Shown: positions 8,931-18,177, numbered from the stretch's first letter. The stretch: DNA of 64,000 nt from an uncultured Acetobacteraceae bacterium (GCA_903918195.1 CAIXDS010000022.1:1-64000), one strand, 5' to 3'. The notes: generated from the letters alone by a model not told the origin. Made by a program: numbers and translations.

Positions 8931-9821
8931 TCAGGCGGCGCGGCGCGCCTCGATGGCAGTCAGCGCCGCGGCGGTGCGCGCGCCGGCAGCGGCATCCGCC
9001 GGGCGCAGCGGCGGCCGCACCGCCCGCCAGGCCCCGTCCCCGCTGCGCGCCGCCAGCACCGATTTCAACGCCGGGATGAAAGGCTGGCCGTCCAGCAGGA
9101 TGCATGCCTTGCGCAGTGTAGCGTCCATCTTCGCCGGGTTGTCGAACATCGCCCGCACCAGCCCCGGCACCACATTGCCCAGCGCGCTGATCGTGCCGGT
9201 GCCGCCCAGCGCCCGCGCCCGCGGGATATCCACCTCCGCACCCACCAGGCACCCACATGCCGGCGCCGCCTGCCGGAACGCCCGGAAGCTCGCGATGTCG
9301 CCGCTGCTGTCCAGCACACCCGCGACCAGCCGCCCATAGCGCGCCCGCAACCGCCCCAGCACGCCAGCCGGCACGCCGACGCCGGCAACCTCCGGGATAT
9401 GGTGCAGCGTCGCCCGCAGCCGGTCGGAGGCAACGCCGTCGATGATGGCAACGAAGGCGTCCTCCAGTCCCGCCTCGGCAACGTCGCGAAAGAAATACGG
9501 CGGCAGGATCAGGACATGCATCAGGCCCAGCGCGAGCGCGTCGCGCGTCAGGCGCACCGTCTCGGGAATGGCCGGGCCGCCGGTGCCCAGGGCGATGCGT
9601 CCCGACGGGATGCCGGCCTGCAGCAGCGCCTCCACCGCCGCGAGGCGTTCCTGAATGGCGAAGGACGGGCCCTCGCCGGTGATGCCGAACGCCACCAGAC
9701 CGTCGCAGCCGGCGGCGAGCAGCCCCTGGCAATGCCGCACCAGCGCCTCGCGGTCCACCGCGCCGGCAGCGTCGAGCGGCGTGGCGACGGCGACCCACAG
9801 GCCGCGGATCACGTCATGCAT
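8931..9821 (-). CDS. DapA-family (beta/alpha)8 protein lacking the Schiff-base lysine
   Basis: 296 residues with the dihydrodipicolinate synthase/N-acetylneuraminate lyase fold: GITGEGPSF (normally TTGE), LPPYFF, and the strand-6 motif that normally reads G-I/V-K-D-S-S-G. Here that motif is GVLDSSGD, with leucine 170 (codon CTG) at the catalytic lysine position. The proton-relay tyrosine is histidine 140 (LHHIP). The paralogue at 35.9 kb keeps both residues. A normal pyruvate aldolase mechanism is therefore unlikely; it may use other chemistry, bind ligand only, or be decaying. The frame is intact and the gene is followed by a LysE-type exporter. Confidence 0.8.
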   Translation of the reverse strand: MHDVIRGLWVAVATPLDAAGAVDREALVRHCQGLLAAGCDGLVAFGITGEGPSFAIQERLAAVEALLQAGIPSGRIALGTGGPAIPETVRLTRDALALGLMHVLILPPYFFRDVAEAGLEDAFVAIIDGVASDRLRATLHHIPEVAGVGVPAGVLGRLRARYGRLVAGVLDSSGDIASFRAFRQAAPACGCLVGAEVDIPRARALGGTGTISALGNVVPGLVRAMFDNPAKMDATLRKACILLDGQPFIPALKSVLAARSGDGAWRAVRPPLRPADAAAGARTAAALTAIEARRAA

Positions 9822-9999
9822 GGGCTAACTCCCTGGCAGCCGCCAACCTCGCATTCCGGGCGGCACAGGTGAAGAGCGGCGATGCCGGAACGTTTGCCTC
9901 GAAGCAGGGCAGAGGTGCAGGTGCCAGCCGGGACTCGAGGATGTTTCCTGCGGCCCCGCTCTGGTGTCAGATGCGCACCGCAGCGAGAGAGGCAAACGC

Positions 10000-11100
10000 A
10001 TGGCCAACCCACCGCCTGACCCACGCCCGCTGGCCGGGTTGTTTGTCCTCGATTTTTCCACCCTGCTGCCGGGGCCGCTGGCCACGCTCCTGCTCGCCGA
10101 GGCCGGTGCCGAGGTGATGAAAATCGAGCGCCCCGGCAGCGGCGACGACATGCGCCATTTTCCGCCGCACATTCCCGGTGGCAGCGCCGTCTTCGCCATG
10201 CTCAACCGCGGCAAGCGCAGCCTGGCCCTCGACCTCAAGACACCGGAGGCAATCGACCGCCTGCGCCCGAAACTGGCCCGTGCCGATGTGCTGGTGGAGC
10301 AGTTCCGCCCCGGCGTCATGGACCGGCTCGGCCTCGGCTATGAAGCGGTGTCGGCGCTCAATCCCCGGCTGATCTATTGCTCGATCACCGGCTACGGCCA
10401 GCACGGTCCGCGCGCCCAGCAGGACGGGCACGACCTGAACTACATGGCCGATTCCGGGCTGCTCGGCCTGGTCGCCGGCGCGGACGGGGCGCCGGTCCTG
10501 CCGCCGGCGCTGCTGGCCGATATCGGCGGCGGCGCCTATCCGGCGATGATCAACATCCTGCTCGCCCTGCAGGCGCGCGCCCGCACCGGGCGCGGCTGTC
10601 ACCTGGACGTGTCCATGCACGACAACCTGCTGCCGTTCGCCTTCGCCGCCCTCGCCGAGGGGTTCGCCAGCGGCGGCTTTCCCGCCCCCAACACGCTGCT
10701 GACCCATGGCGGCACGCCCCGCTACCAGATCTACCGCATGGCGGATGGCCGCTTCCTGGCCGCCGCCCCGCTGGAAGACCGGTTCTGGCGCGCCTTCTGC
10801 GACGCCGCCGGCCTGCCCGAAACGGCGACCACGGACGACGTGGCCGCCCGCATCGCCGCCCATGACAGCGCCGAATGGAGCCGCCGCTTCGCCGGCCGCG
10901 ACGTGTGCTGCAGCCTCGTCGCCAGCCCCGAGGAAGCTGCCGCCGACCCGCATTTCGCCGCGCGCGGCCTGTTCGCCCACCGGGTCGGTGCCGCCGGCCG
11001 CGCGCTGCCGGCCCTGCCGGTACCGGTCGATCCACAGTTCCGCGCCGCGCCCGGCCTGCGGGAAAGCCCCGCCCTGGGCGAAGCCGACGCGGAAGGCTGA
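10000..11100 (+). CDS. CaiB/BaiF family (class III) CoA-transferase or 2-methylacyl-CoA racemase
   Basis: 366 residues. The N-terminal FSTLLPGPLATLLLAEAGAEV and IERPGSGD stretches and the central GHDLNYMADSG with the catalytic aspartate place it in the CaiB/BaiF family, closest in pattern and length to alpha-methylacyl-CoA racemases. The family transfers CoA between organic acids or epimerises 2-methylacyl-CoA. ATG 10000 is chosen because an AGAGAGG site precedes it; a GTG at 9964 is in frame. Divergent from the DapA-like gene with 178 bp between. Substrate unknown. Confidence 0.82.
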   Translation: MANPPPDPRPLAGLFVLDFSTLLPGPLATLLLAEAGAEVMKIERPGSGDDMRHFPPHIPGGSAVFAMLNRGKRSLALDLKTPEAIDRLRPKLARADVLVEQFRPGVMDRLGLGYEAVSALNPRLIYCSITGYGQHGPRAQQDGHDLNYMADSGLLGLVAGADGAPVLPPALLADIGGGAYPAMINILLALQARARTGRGCHLDVSMHDNLLPFAFAALAEGFASGGFPAPNTLLTHGGTPRYQIYRMADGRFLAAAPLEDRFWRAFCDAAGLPETATTDDVAARIAAHDSAEWSRRFAGRDVCCSLVASPEEAAADPHFAARGLFAHRVGAAGRALPALPVPVDPQFRAAPGLRESPALGEADAEG

Positions 11101-11161
11101 CCCACCCGATGGACGCGGCGCTCACGGACGTGCTGGCCCAGTTCTACGGACGGGGCACATC

Positions 11162-12760
11162 ATGACAGAGGCCGGCGTGACCTACGCCCGGATCGCCCGG
11201 CTGCGCGAGGACCTTGCGGCCCGGCCCGGCAGCGCCGCGGCGCTGTGCGCGCTCGGCAGCGCCCTGTGGCGGGCGGGCCAGCGCGAGGAAGGTCTGACCC
11301 GGCTGCAACAGGCCGTGCAGGCCGATCCCGGCCACGCCGACGGGCTGACCAATCTCGGCAACGCCCTGTCGGCGCTGGGCCGGCCGGAGGAGGCCGAGCA
11401 CCTCTACAGATCGGTGCTCACCGGGCGGCCCGACGATGCCGGGATGCACTTCAACATCGGTTGCGCCTGGCTCGCCGCCGGCGATGGCAGCCGCGCCGAA
11501 GCGGCGTTCCGGGCGGTGCTGGCGCTGCGCCCGGACGATGCGGCGGCACTGAACAATCTCGGCAGCGCGCTGCGCCGGCAGGATCGACCGGCCGACGCGT
11601 TGGATTACTACCGCCGCGCCGTCGCGCTGCGGCCGGACCTGGCGGGGATGCACGGCAATGTCGGCTCGGCGCTGCTCGCCCTCGGCCGCGCCGACGCGGC
11701 GCTGGCGCATCTGCGCACGGCCGCGCGGCTGGCCCCCGACAACGCGGAAGCCTGCAACAATCTCGGCGGCGTCTTGCTGGCGCTCGACCAGGCACCGGAG
11801 GCCGCCGGCTGGTTCCGGCTCGCGGTCAGGCACGACCCGGACCATTGCCAGGCTCGCTTCGGCCTCGGCCTCGCCCTGCTGGCCCAGGGCGCGCTCCGCG
11901 CCGGCTGGGAGGAGTACGAGGCGCGCTGGTTCGACCCCACCTTCACTGCCGACGAGCCCTCATTCGAGCATCCCGCCTGGAACGGCGACGCACCGGTCGC
12001 GGGTCGCACGGTGTTGCTGCACGCCGAGCAGGGATTGGGCGACACGCTGCAGTTCGTTCGCTACGCGCCGTTGCTGCGCGCCCGCGGCGCACGCGTGGTG
12101 CTGCAGGTGCAGGCGCCGCTGACGGCGCTCCTGGCCGATCTCGCCGAACTGGTGATCGCGCGCGATGCCGTCCCGCCGCCATTCGATCTTCACTGCCCGC
12201 TGCTCAGCCTGCCGCGCGCCTTCGGCACCGAACTGCACAGCATCCCGGCTTCTGTTCCCTATCTGCGCGTCCCCCCCGCGCACCAAGCCTTGTGGTCGGC
12301 GCGGCTGGGCAAGCGGCGGCGCCGGCGTATCGGCATTGCCGTTGCGGGCGATGCATCGCATCCCGAGGATGCGCAGCGTTCCATCCCGGCGGAGGCGTTC
12401 CTGGCGGCCTTCGCCGGAGTCGATGCCGAATTGCACGTGCTGCAGAAGCACATCCGCGCCGGCGATGCGCCCGTGCTCGCCGGACTGCACGTGCATGATC
12501 CGCTGATCGAGGATTTCCGCGACACCGCGGCGCTGGTGGCGCTGATGGACCTGGTGGTGACGGTCGACACCGCGCTGGCGCATCTGGCCGGAGGGCTGGG
12601 CGTGCCGGTGTGGGTGCTGCTGCAGCACGGCGCCGATTTCCGCTGGCTGCGCAAACGCACCGACAGCCCATGGTACCCGACGGCGCGGCTGTTCCGCCAA
12701 CCCCATTACGGCGACTGGCGATCCGTCCTCGCCGAGGTGAACGCGGCGCTCCGCAGCTAA
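11162..12760 (+). CDS. TPR-repeat protein with glycosyltransferase-like C-terminal domain
   Basis: 532 residues. Residues 1 to about 240 hold roughly six tetratricopeptide repeats with the typical A-x-x-x-L-G and P-E-x-A spacing (NLGNALSALGRPEEAE, NLGSALRRQDRPADAL). The C-terminal 260 residues resemble the GT-B/glycosyltransferase-9-like domain found in this family: HAEQGLGDTLQFVRYAP, LLSLPRAF, then DTALAHLAGGLGVPVWVLL. Such proteins are common in Acetobacteraceae and Rhodospirillales; targets are unknown. An 18-codon open frame (11109-11165) overlaps the start as ATGA and could couple translation. The stop overlaps the stop of the convergent gene. Confidence 0.72.
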   Translation: MTEAGVTYARIARLREDLAARPGSAAALCALGSALWRAGQREEGLTRLQQAVQADPGHADGLTNLGNALSALGRPEEAEHLYRSVLTGRPDDAGMHFNIGCAWLAAGDGSRAEAAFRAVLALRPDDAAALNNLGSALRRQDRPADALDYYRRAVALRPDLAGMHGNVGSALLALGRADAALAHLRTAARLAPDNAEACNNLGGVLLALDQAPEAAGWFRLAVRHDPDHCQARFGLGLALLAQGALRAGWEEYEARWFDPTFTADEPSFEHPAWNGDAPVAGRTVLLHAEQGLGDTLQFVRYAPLLRARGARVVLQVQAPLTALLADLAELVIARDAVPPPFDLHCPLLSLPRAFGTELHSIPASVPYLRVPPAHQALWSARLGKRRRRRIGIAVAGDASHPEDAQRSIPAEAFLAAFAGVDAELHVLQKHIRAGDAPVLAGLHVHDPLIEDFRDTAALVALMDLVVTVDTALAHLAGGLGVPVWVLLQHGADFRWLRKRTDSPWYPTARLFRQPHYGDWRSVLAEVNAALRS

Positions 12761-13233
12761 GGCAGCTTCCAGGTTGCCTTGTGCCTGACGATGGACATTC
12801 CCCGGCCATCGGGGCCTTTAACAGGCTCAAGAGTGTAGTCCGCCGTTCCCGTCAGTCCGGCATATTTTCCAGTGCCACCGGTGAAAATATGCGATCCCAC
12901 GGCGCCCTTGGCCTCATAGGTCGTGTATATCTCGTCGCCATCCTTGTCGGTGTCCACGCATGTGCCACGGTTGGTAGACTCGGTGCCGATAATCTCGCGC
13001 ATGCCTTGGCAGCGCACGCCCATGGCGTTGAACATGGGCCGACCGTTGTCATTTTGGCTGACACCATAGGTGTCATAGACAATGACCGTGCGGTTGCCAG
13101 CCTTCAACGTGCTGGCGGTCACTGTAACATAGATCGTCGTATATGAATCCGTCCCCTGTTTCGGCAGGTCCGTTGCGTGCGCGCACAGTGGCGTCAGCAG
13201 CAGGCATGACAGGATCGTCAGGCGCGAAATCAT
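12757..13233 (-). CDS. Secreted protein of unknown function
   Basis: 158 residues with a clear signal peptide (basic start, hydrophobic LTILSCLLLTPLCAHA, cleavage before TDLPK). The mature part is beta-rich, ends in tryptophan-containing HKATWKLP, and has two cysteines (GVRCQGM and RGTCVD) that could form a disulfide. GGAGG precedes the ATG. The periplasm or outside is the likely location. The pattern GTGKYAGLTGTADYT recalls the allene-oxide-cyclase-like/DUF3224 barrel, where a G-T-G-x-Y turn recurs, but this is weak. Ends tail-to-tail with the TPR gene. Confidence 0.65.
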   Translation of the reverse strand: MISRLTILSCLLLTPLCAHATDLPKQGTDSYTTIYVTVTASTLKAGNRTVIVYDTYGVSQNDNGRPMFNAMGVRCQGMREIIGTESTNRGTCVDTDKDGDEIYTTYEAKGAVGSHIFTGGTGKYAGLTGTADYTLEPVKGPDGRGMSIVRHKATWKLP

Positions 13234-13380
13234 GGTATTCCTCCCGCGTCGGAATGGTTCTCTTGGGAACCCATAATCGACATTTTTTGACCAAAATGTC
13301 TGGGTGCAGAATCGCGCATTCCCGGCCGTTTGGCAACGGTCGCGGGTGAGACCCGGCGTAGCTCCTTTCGTAGTGGGGTG

Positions 13381-13423
13381 CAGGGGTCCACCGACCCCTG
13401 CCGGGTCCAGGGCAGAGCCCTGG
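13381..13423. repeat. Double GC-rich hairpin downstream of a small membrane-protein gene
   Basis: Two adjacent hairpins: arms 13381-13387/13394-13400, and arms 13407-13413/13417-13423 with an AGA loop. They sit just beyond the stop of the gene at 13430-13684. Same family as the hairpins at 6.5, 23.8, 27.2, 35.8 and 45.6 kb. Likely transcription end or mRNA 3' protection. Confidence 0.6.
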
Positions 13424-13429
13424 CCTGAC

Positions 13430-13684
13430 TTACTTTCCCTTAGCCTTCTCCTCGCGCTCGGCCGGATAAAGCCTGTCCCGGGCAACCGACAGCGCAATAA
13501 AGATAATGATAGCCCCCGCCTCGATCAGCGGCTCGGGCGGCGTGGCGTCATGGGCGACCAGCCAGAGCAAGGCCGCGACCATCATGATCGCGCCGGGTTT
13601 CCACGACAGCCCGGGATAGCCGAGCACGCCCGCGGTTCCCCAAGTGAAGCCGACCGCCATGCCGATCACCGCCAGCTTGTCCAT
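13430..13684 (-). CDS. Small membrane protein, unknown function
   Basis: 84 residues with two or three hydrophobic segments (LAVIGMAVGFTWGTAGVLGY, GAIMMVAALLWLV, LIEAGAIIIFIALSVA) and a basic/acidic tail. GGAGGGG precedes the ATG with good spacing, which supports it as a real gene despite its size. Not recognised as a named family. Confidence 0.6.
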   Translation of the reverse strand: MDKLAVIGMAVGFTWGTAGVLGYPGLSWKPGAIMMVAALLWLVAHDATPPEPLIEAGAIIIFIALSVARDRLYPAEREEKAKGK

Positions 13685-13834
13685 CTGCCGCCCCTCCTTT
13701 TTTTGCGCGGCGATCCTAACGCGGCCGCGACGCCGACAGAAGCGCGGTCTTCCAGCCGATGATCCCCGCCTGTGCCTCGATCCTGCCATATCGCCGTCGC
13801 GCGGCGGACAGGATCGCTCTGCATACTTCGGGTC

Positions 13835-14050
13835 ATGTCGCTGGAGGCGGACGTGAAGGATTTCCTCGAATTGCGGCAGACCGTGCGGGTCGCAGCGGTC
13901 GCCCTCCTGCTGGTCGCGGGCTTCGCCGCACTGTCGGGCGCCGTGGACCGCGGCGCGGTGATGGCGCTGACAGGGATTGGCATGCTGGCGGCCGTGCGGT
14001 CGCCGCGAGCCCGGCCTAATCGTCGGCCGGCCGTCCCCGCAACCGTTTGA
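13835..14050 (+). CDS. Small hypothetical membrane protein
   Basis: 71 residues: a short charged start (MSLEADVKDFLELRQ), two hydrophobic stretches (VRVAAVALLLVAGFAALSGAV and AVMALTGIGMLAAV), then an Arg/Pro-rich tail. Its end overlaps the end of arfB on the other strand by 35 bp. No clear ribosome site; it could be spurious. Confidence 0.35.
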   Translation: MSLEADVKDFLELRQTVRVAAVALLLVAGFAALSGAVDRGAVMALTGIGMLAAVRSPRARPNRRPAVPATV

Positions 14051-14444
14051 CCCCGCCGCGCTGGGCTTTTCCTGCCAGCCGCCTTTCCTTCGACCCGTAT
14101 GTCGGCCTGGTCGGCCGTCGCTTGGGTGGCGGCGGCGCGGCGGCGGCACGGATCAGTTCCAGCAGCCGTTCCAGCGCGTCCTCGCGGTTGCGCTCGCGCA
14201 TGCGATGGCGCTGCGCGGTGATGACCAGCACCCCGTCCTGGGTCAGCCGCCGCCCGGCCAGCCGCTCCAGCCGCGTGCGCACCGCTTCGGGCAACGAAGG
14301 CGAGTGGCGCACGTCGAAGCGCAGTTGCACCGCCGTCTCCACCTTGTTCACGTTCTGACCGCCGGCGCCCGAGGCGCGCATGAAGGTTTCGGTCAATTCG
14401 TCCTCGTCCAGCACGATGCCGTGCCCGACCGCGATGGTGCCCAT
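14016..14444 (-). CDS. arfB: Alternative ribosome-rescue peptidyl-tRNA hydrolase ArfB
   Basis: 142 residues with the class I release-factor GGQ motif at 28-30 (ASGAGGQNVNK), the HSPSLP region, and a basic C-terminal tail (RPTYGSKERRLAGKAQRGG) that in ArfB/YaeJ enters the empty mRNA channel. It hydrolyses peptidyl-tRNA on stalled ribosomes. It lacks the stop-codon-recognition domains of RF1/RF2, which sets it apart from them. ATG 14444 gives the standard N-terminus. Confidence 0.9.
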   Translation of the reverse strand: MGTIAVGHGIVLDEDELTETFMRASGAGGQNVNKVETAVQLRFDVRHSPSLPEAVRTRLERLAGRRLTQDGVLVITAQRHRMRERNREDALERLLELIRAAAAPPPPKRRPTRPTYGSKERRLAGKAQRGGVKRLRGRPADD

Positions 14445-14808
14445 GCAAGTTCCAGGATGTTGTCCGGCGTCACCGGCCGGTGCTTCACAGACCAGCCGCC
14501 GCGCCATGGCCGAAACGGCATGTCGGCGGTGACGACCATTGTCACGGACAGGCATGCCACCGGCGCGGCGCAGTGAACCCTGCTACGGCCCATGGAGGCA
14601 AATCAATGCCGCCTTGCCGGCGCGGCGCAAGGTTACCAATCTGGGCGATTGCATCCGGCGGGTTGCACCCGGGCGGAAGATACAGTACCGCGCAGCCTAT
14701 CCGAGCGGGCGATGCCGCCGGGGTGGCCGATCCCGCCACGAGTCGATAGCCTGATCGCGCCACACTGCACGGCCGGCCCCGCCGCCGGTGTGTCGGGAGC
14801 AGCAGATT
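14445..14808. other. Intergenic region, no gene recognised
   Basis: About 360 bp between arfB (leftward) and the MFS gene (rightward), so it must hold both promoters. A short inverted repeat (CCTTGC...GCAAGG) lies near 14613-14633. No convincing gene or RNA seen. Confidence 0.4.
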
Positions 14809-16152
14809 GTGTCGGCAAGCCATGGGTCCGTTCCAACCAACGGCCACAACGGCACCCCTGCCAGCCAGGCCAGCCTGGGCGGGCTGAGCTGGCTGAATTT
14901 TCTCACCGCGCTGATGCAGACCGGCTTCGGTGCGTTTCTGGCCGTCTACCTCACCAACCAGCAATGGAGCCGCACCGATATCGGCTTCGCGCTCAGCGCC
15001 GGCACGGCGGCGGCAATGGTCAGCCAGGTGCCCGCCGGCATGCTGGTGGACTGGGCGCCCGTCAAGCGCCTCGCGGCAGCCGGCGCGGTGCTGGCCATCA
15101 TGGCGGCCGCCACGCTGATCGCGGCGGTGCCGCTGCGCTGGCCGGTCTACGCCGCGCAGGTGCTGCAGGGTGTGGCGGCGGCGGTGCTGACGCCCGCCAT
15201 CGCCGCCCTCACGCTGGCGCTGTCGCGGCAGGAGAAGCTGGGCGAACGGCTTGGCCGCAATGTCCGCTTCGCCGCCATCGGCTCGGCCCTGGCCGCCGGC
15301 ATCCTGGGGCTGGTCGGCGCCTGGATATCGCTGCGGGGCGTCTTCTGGCTGGCCGCGCTGTGCGGCCTGCCGTGCCTGGTGGCGATCGCGCGCATCCGCT
15401 CTGCCGACATGGAGACGGTGCACCTGCGCACGTCGCACCTGGCGGCCATCCCTCCGCGCCACCGCACCACCCCGCCGAAGCGGATGCTGCAGGTCTGCCG
15501 CGACCCGGCCCTGCTGGTATTCGCCGCCTGCGTGATGCTGTTCCAGCTCGGCAATGCGGCCCTGCTGCCCACCGCCGCGGGCGCGCTCGCCCGGACTTTC
15601 GGCCGGTTGCCCGACCTGGTCGTGCCCGCTGTGATGCCGATGCTGGCGCATGTGCGCCTGCACAGCGACGACCTGCTGGTCGCAGCCTGGATCGTGGTGC
15701 CGCAACTGTTCGCAGCCCTGTTGTCGCCCTGGCTGGGGCGGTATGCTCAGATGCGCGGCCGGCGGCTTGTGCTGCTGGCCGGCTTCGCCGTGCTGCCGCT
15801 GCGCGCTTTGCTGTTCGCCTCCGACGGCAGTCCGGAGGTGATGGTGGCGTATCAGATGCTGGACGGCATCAGCGCCGCGGTGCTTGGTGTCATGATACCT
15901 CTGGTGGTGGCGGACATCACACGGGGCGGCGGCCGGTTTAACCTGGCGATCGGCATTGTTGGCCTGGCCAGCGGGGTCGGCGGCGCCCTCAGCACGGCGA
16001 TCGCCGGCGTGCTGTCGGACCGGATCGGCGAGATTGCCACCTTCCTTGCCCTCGGCGGTGCCGGGCTATGCGCATGCGTTCTACTCGCGGCTGCCATGCC
16101 TGAAACGCGTGACGTGCCCTCCCGTGCCAGCGCCAAGCCACGCCCGGCCTGA
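14809..16152 (+). CDS. Major facilitator superfamily transporter
   Basis: 447 residues with 12 hydrophobic segments in two halves. The loop after TM2 reads AGMLVDWAPVKRLAA, the MFS motif A position (G-x-x-x-D-R/K-x-x-R/K), here with D-W in place of the usual D-R. The second half has the corresponding LGRYAQMRGRRL. GTG 14809 is preferred (GGGAG upstream); another GTG at 14788 is in frame. The substrate cannot be inferred. It precedes the light-sensing module but is separated from it by 549 bp. Confidence 0.75.
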   Translation: MSASHGSVPTNGHNGTPASQASLGGLSWLNFLTALMQTGFGAFLAVYLTNQQWSRTDIGFALSAGTAAAMVSQVPAGMLVDWAPVKRLAAAGAVLAIMAAATLIAAVPLRWPVYAAQVLQGVAAAVLTPAIAALTLALSRQEKLGERLGRNVRFAAIGSALAAGILGLVGAWISLRGVFWLAALCGLPCLVAIARIRSADMETVHLRTSHLAAIPPRHRTTPPKRMLQVCRDPALLVFAACVMLFQLGNAALLPTAAGALARTFGRLPDLVVPAVMPMLAHVRLHSDDLLVAAWIVVPQLFAALLSPWLGRYAQMRGRRLVLLAGFAVLPLRALLFASDGSPEVMVAYQMLDGISAAVLGVMIPLVVADITRGGGRFNLAIGIVGLASGVGGALSTAIAGVLSDRIGEIATFLALGGAGLCACVLLAAAMPETRDVPSRASAKPRPA

Positions 16153-16258
16153 CCAGCACACGCAAGCCCGGGGGCTGCCGGACCCGTGCATGGGGACATG
16201 CAATCGTCGCATCCAAGCCAAGCCGCTTCCGCATGACCCGTCATCCAATGGCCCTCGG

Positions 16259-16333
16259 TGTCAATCCTGCCTGACGCTGGCGTCCTGGCGATAACCCAGT
16301 TCGCACCTGCAACTTTGTCAAGACGCCCAGACA
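16259..16333 (+). promoter_or_regulatory. Candidate PpsR/CrtJ binding sites upstream of ppsR
   Basis: An exact TGTC-N10-GACA palindrome lies at 16316-16333, and a near match (TGTC-N10-GACG) at 16259-16276. PpsR and CrtJ recognise TGT-N12-ACA pairs and bind two sites cooperatively. These lie in the 549-bp gap before ppsR, about 370-440 bp from its start, so autoregulation is possible. About one exact hit per window this size is expected by chance. Confidence 0.35.
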
Positions 16334-16701
16334 TCGCTGAAGTGTCGGACGCATCGCCGGCGGGACGCCGTGCCACCCGGCCGTCTCTGACTTTGCACCA
16401 GGGTGTGAACACCTGATTCATCGGTCGGCGCGCAAGATTGGAATCAGATGAAACGGCCTGCGGGACCGGCGCCTTATCGGATCGGCAACGCAGAATTGTA
16501 TGGCACAAGCCTTGCGGTCGATTGATCGTAGCCTGCGCGCGATGAGCAATTCGTCACCTTGCAATACGTTGCTTGACTATGCGCCGTCTTTCATGCCGTA
16601 CAATTATCGGTTGGCCGTTGCCGAATCGTGCCCTTGATCAATCCTACAGCCCGAATCCCCCGGGCCAGGCGGACCCAACATTCGGGGACAGGTTTCAATC
16701 C

Positions 16702-18138
16702 ATGTCGGAAGATACACGTCCGATCGGCCGAACGCACCGAGACGCCAGGAAATCACCGGGCGACACCACCGTCATGTCCCGCCTGAATGCGGACGAGCCC
16801 GACGTGACCCTCATTCTCGACCTCGACGGGGTCATCCGCGACGCCTCCTGGTCCAGCGCGATTTCGGGCGCCATCCCCGGCGAGGCGATGCGGGAGTGGG
16901 TCGGCCGCCCGTGGGCCGACACGGTCGGCGAGGTCGGCGGCGACGCGGTGCGCCGCATGGTCGAGGACGCCCGCGCCATTGGCGTTTCGGCGTTCCGCCA
17001 GGTCACCCAGCGATTCCCGAGCGGGCTCGAACTGCCGATTGAGTACACCACCGTCCGCCTCGGCGGCCGCGCCGGCCTGATCGCCATCGGCAAGAACCTG
17101 CAGGCGATTGCCGAGTTGCAGTCCCGCCTGATCGCCGCCCAGCACGTCCGCGAGCAGGATTACTGGAAGCTGCGCGAGATCGAGACCCGCTCGCGCCTGT
17201 TGTTCGACGCCTCCAACGAGCCGGTACTGCTGGTCAAGGCGGAAAACCTGCGCATCGTCGAGGCCAACCCCGCCGCAATCCGCGTCCTCGGCCTCGCGCC
17301 TGGCTGGGAGTTCCTGCGCGAGATCGCGCCGAAGGAGCAGGAGCCGTTCCAGGCCATGCTGCTCCGGGTGCGCCAGCAGGGCCGCGCGCCGGGCATGATG
17401 GTGCATATCGGCCCCGACCGGGAGCCCTGGGTGGTGCGCGCCTCGCTGATGGCCGCCGGCCCCGGCCCCGCCTTCCTGCTCCAGCTCGGGCCCGCCGGCA
17501 GCTCCCAGCCCGGCGAGCCGCGCCCGGCAGCGTTGCCGGTCGAGGACATCATCGACCGCCTGCCGGAAGGCTTCGTGGTGGTCGACCACCAGGGCGTCAT
17601 CCGCCGGGCCAACCGCACCTTTCTCGATCTGATCCAGCGCGGCACCGCGGGTTCGGTGATCGGCGAGCGGCTGGGAAACTGGCTGGCGCAGCCGGGTGCC
17701 AACCTTACCGTGCTGCTGGCCAACGTGCACCGGCACGGCAGCGTGCGGATGTTCGCCACCACCATCCAGGGGGACCTCGGCATCGACACCGACGTCGAGA
17801 TCTCCGCGGTCGGCAACGCGGACAGCAAGCCGCAGTATTTCGGCGTCCTGATCCGCGACACCAGCCGCAGCGCGTCCCTGCTCGACGATGAGGGCTACCT
17901 GCGCACGGCGCTGCAGGCCATCACCGAGCAGATCGGCAAATCACCGCTGCTCGAACTGGTCAGGAAGACATCGGCGGCCGTCGAGCGCCACTGCATCGAG
18001 GCGGCGCTGCGGCGATCGGACGGCAACCGCACCGCCGCCGCCGAACTGCTGGGCCTGAGCCGTCAAAGCCTCTATGCAAAGCTGAGCCGCTATGGCTTCG
18101 ATTCCGCGTCGAGCCATCCCGCCGACGACAGCGAGTGA
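16702..18138 (+). CDS. ppsR: PpsR/CrtJ-type transcriptional regulator
   Basis: 478 residues laid out as N-terminal PAS (about 30-135), glutamine-containing coiled linker (about 136-160), PAS1 (165-265), PAS2 (283-390), and a Fis-type helix-turn-helix (425-465; NRTAAAELLGLSRQSLYAKLSRYG). This is the architecture of PpsR/CrtJ, which represses or activates photosynthesis, carotenoid and bilin genes in response to redox, oxygen and light. The only cysteine is C431 at the start of the HTH (ERHCIEAAL), matching the redox-reactive HTH cysteine of CrtJ; the PAS1 cysteine is absent. ATG 16702 gives family length. Next to bphP, as in Bradyrhizobium and Rhodopseudomonas PpsR2. Confidence 0.9.
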   Translation: MSEDTRPIGRTHRDARKSPGDTTVMSRLNADEPDVTLILDLDGVIRDASWSSAISGAIPGEAMREWVGRPWADTVGEVGGDAVRRMVEDARAIGVSAFRQVTQRFPSGLELPIEYTTVRLGGRAGLIAIGKNLQAIAELQSRLIAAQHVREQDYWKLREIETRSRLLFDASNEPVLLVKAENLRIVEANPAAIRVLGLAPGWEFLREIAPKEQEPFQAMLLRVRQQGRAPGMMVHIGPDREPWVVRASLMAAGPGPAFLLQLGPAGSSQPGEPRPAALPVEDIIDRLPEGFVVVDHQGVIRRANRTFLDLIQRGTAGSVIGERLGNWLAQPGANLTVLLANVHRHGSVRMFATTIQGDLGIDTDVEISAVGNADSKPQYFGVLIRDTSRSASLLDDEGYLRTALQAITEQIGKSPLLELVRKTSAAVERHCIEAALRRSDGNRTAAAELLGLSRQSLYAKLSRYGFDSASSHPADDSE

Positions 18139-18177
18139 CCCAGCGAGACTGCCGACGTGCCGCCAGGACATACCGTC

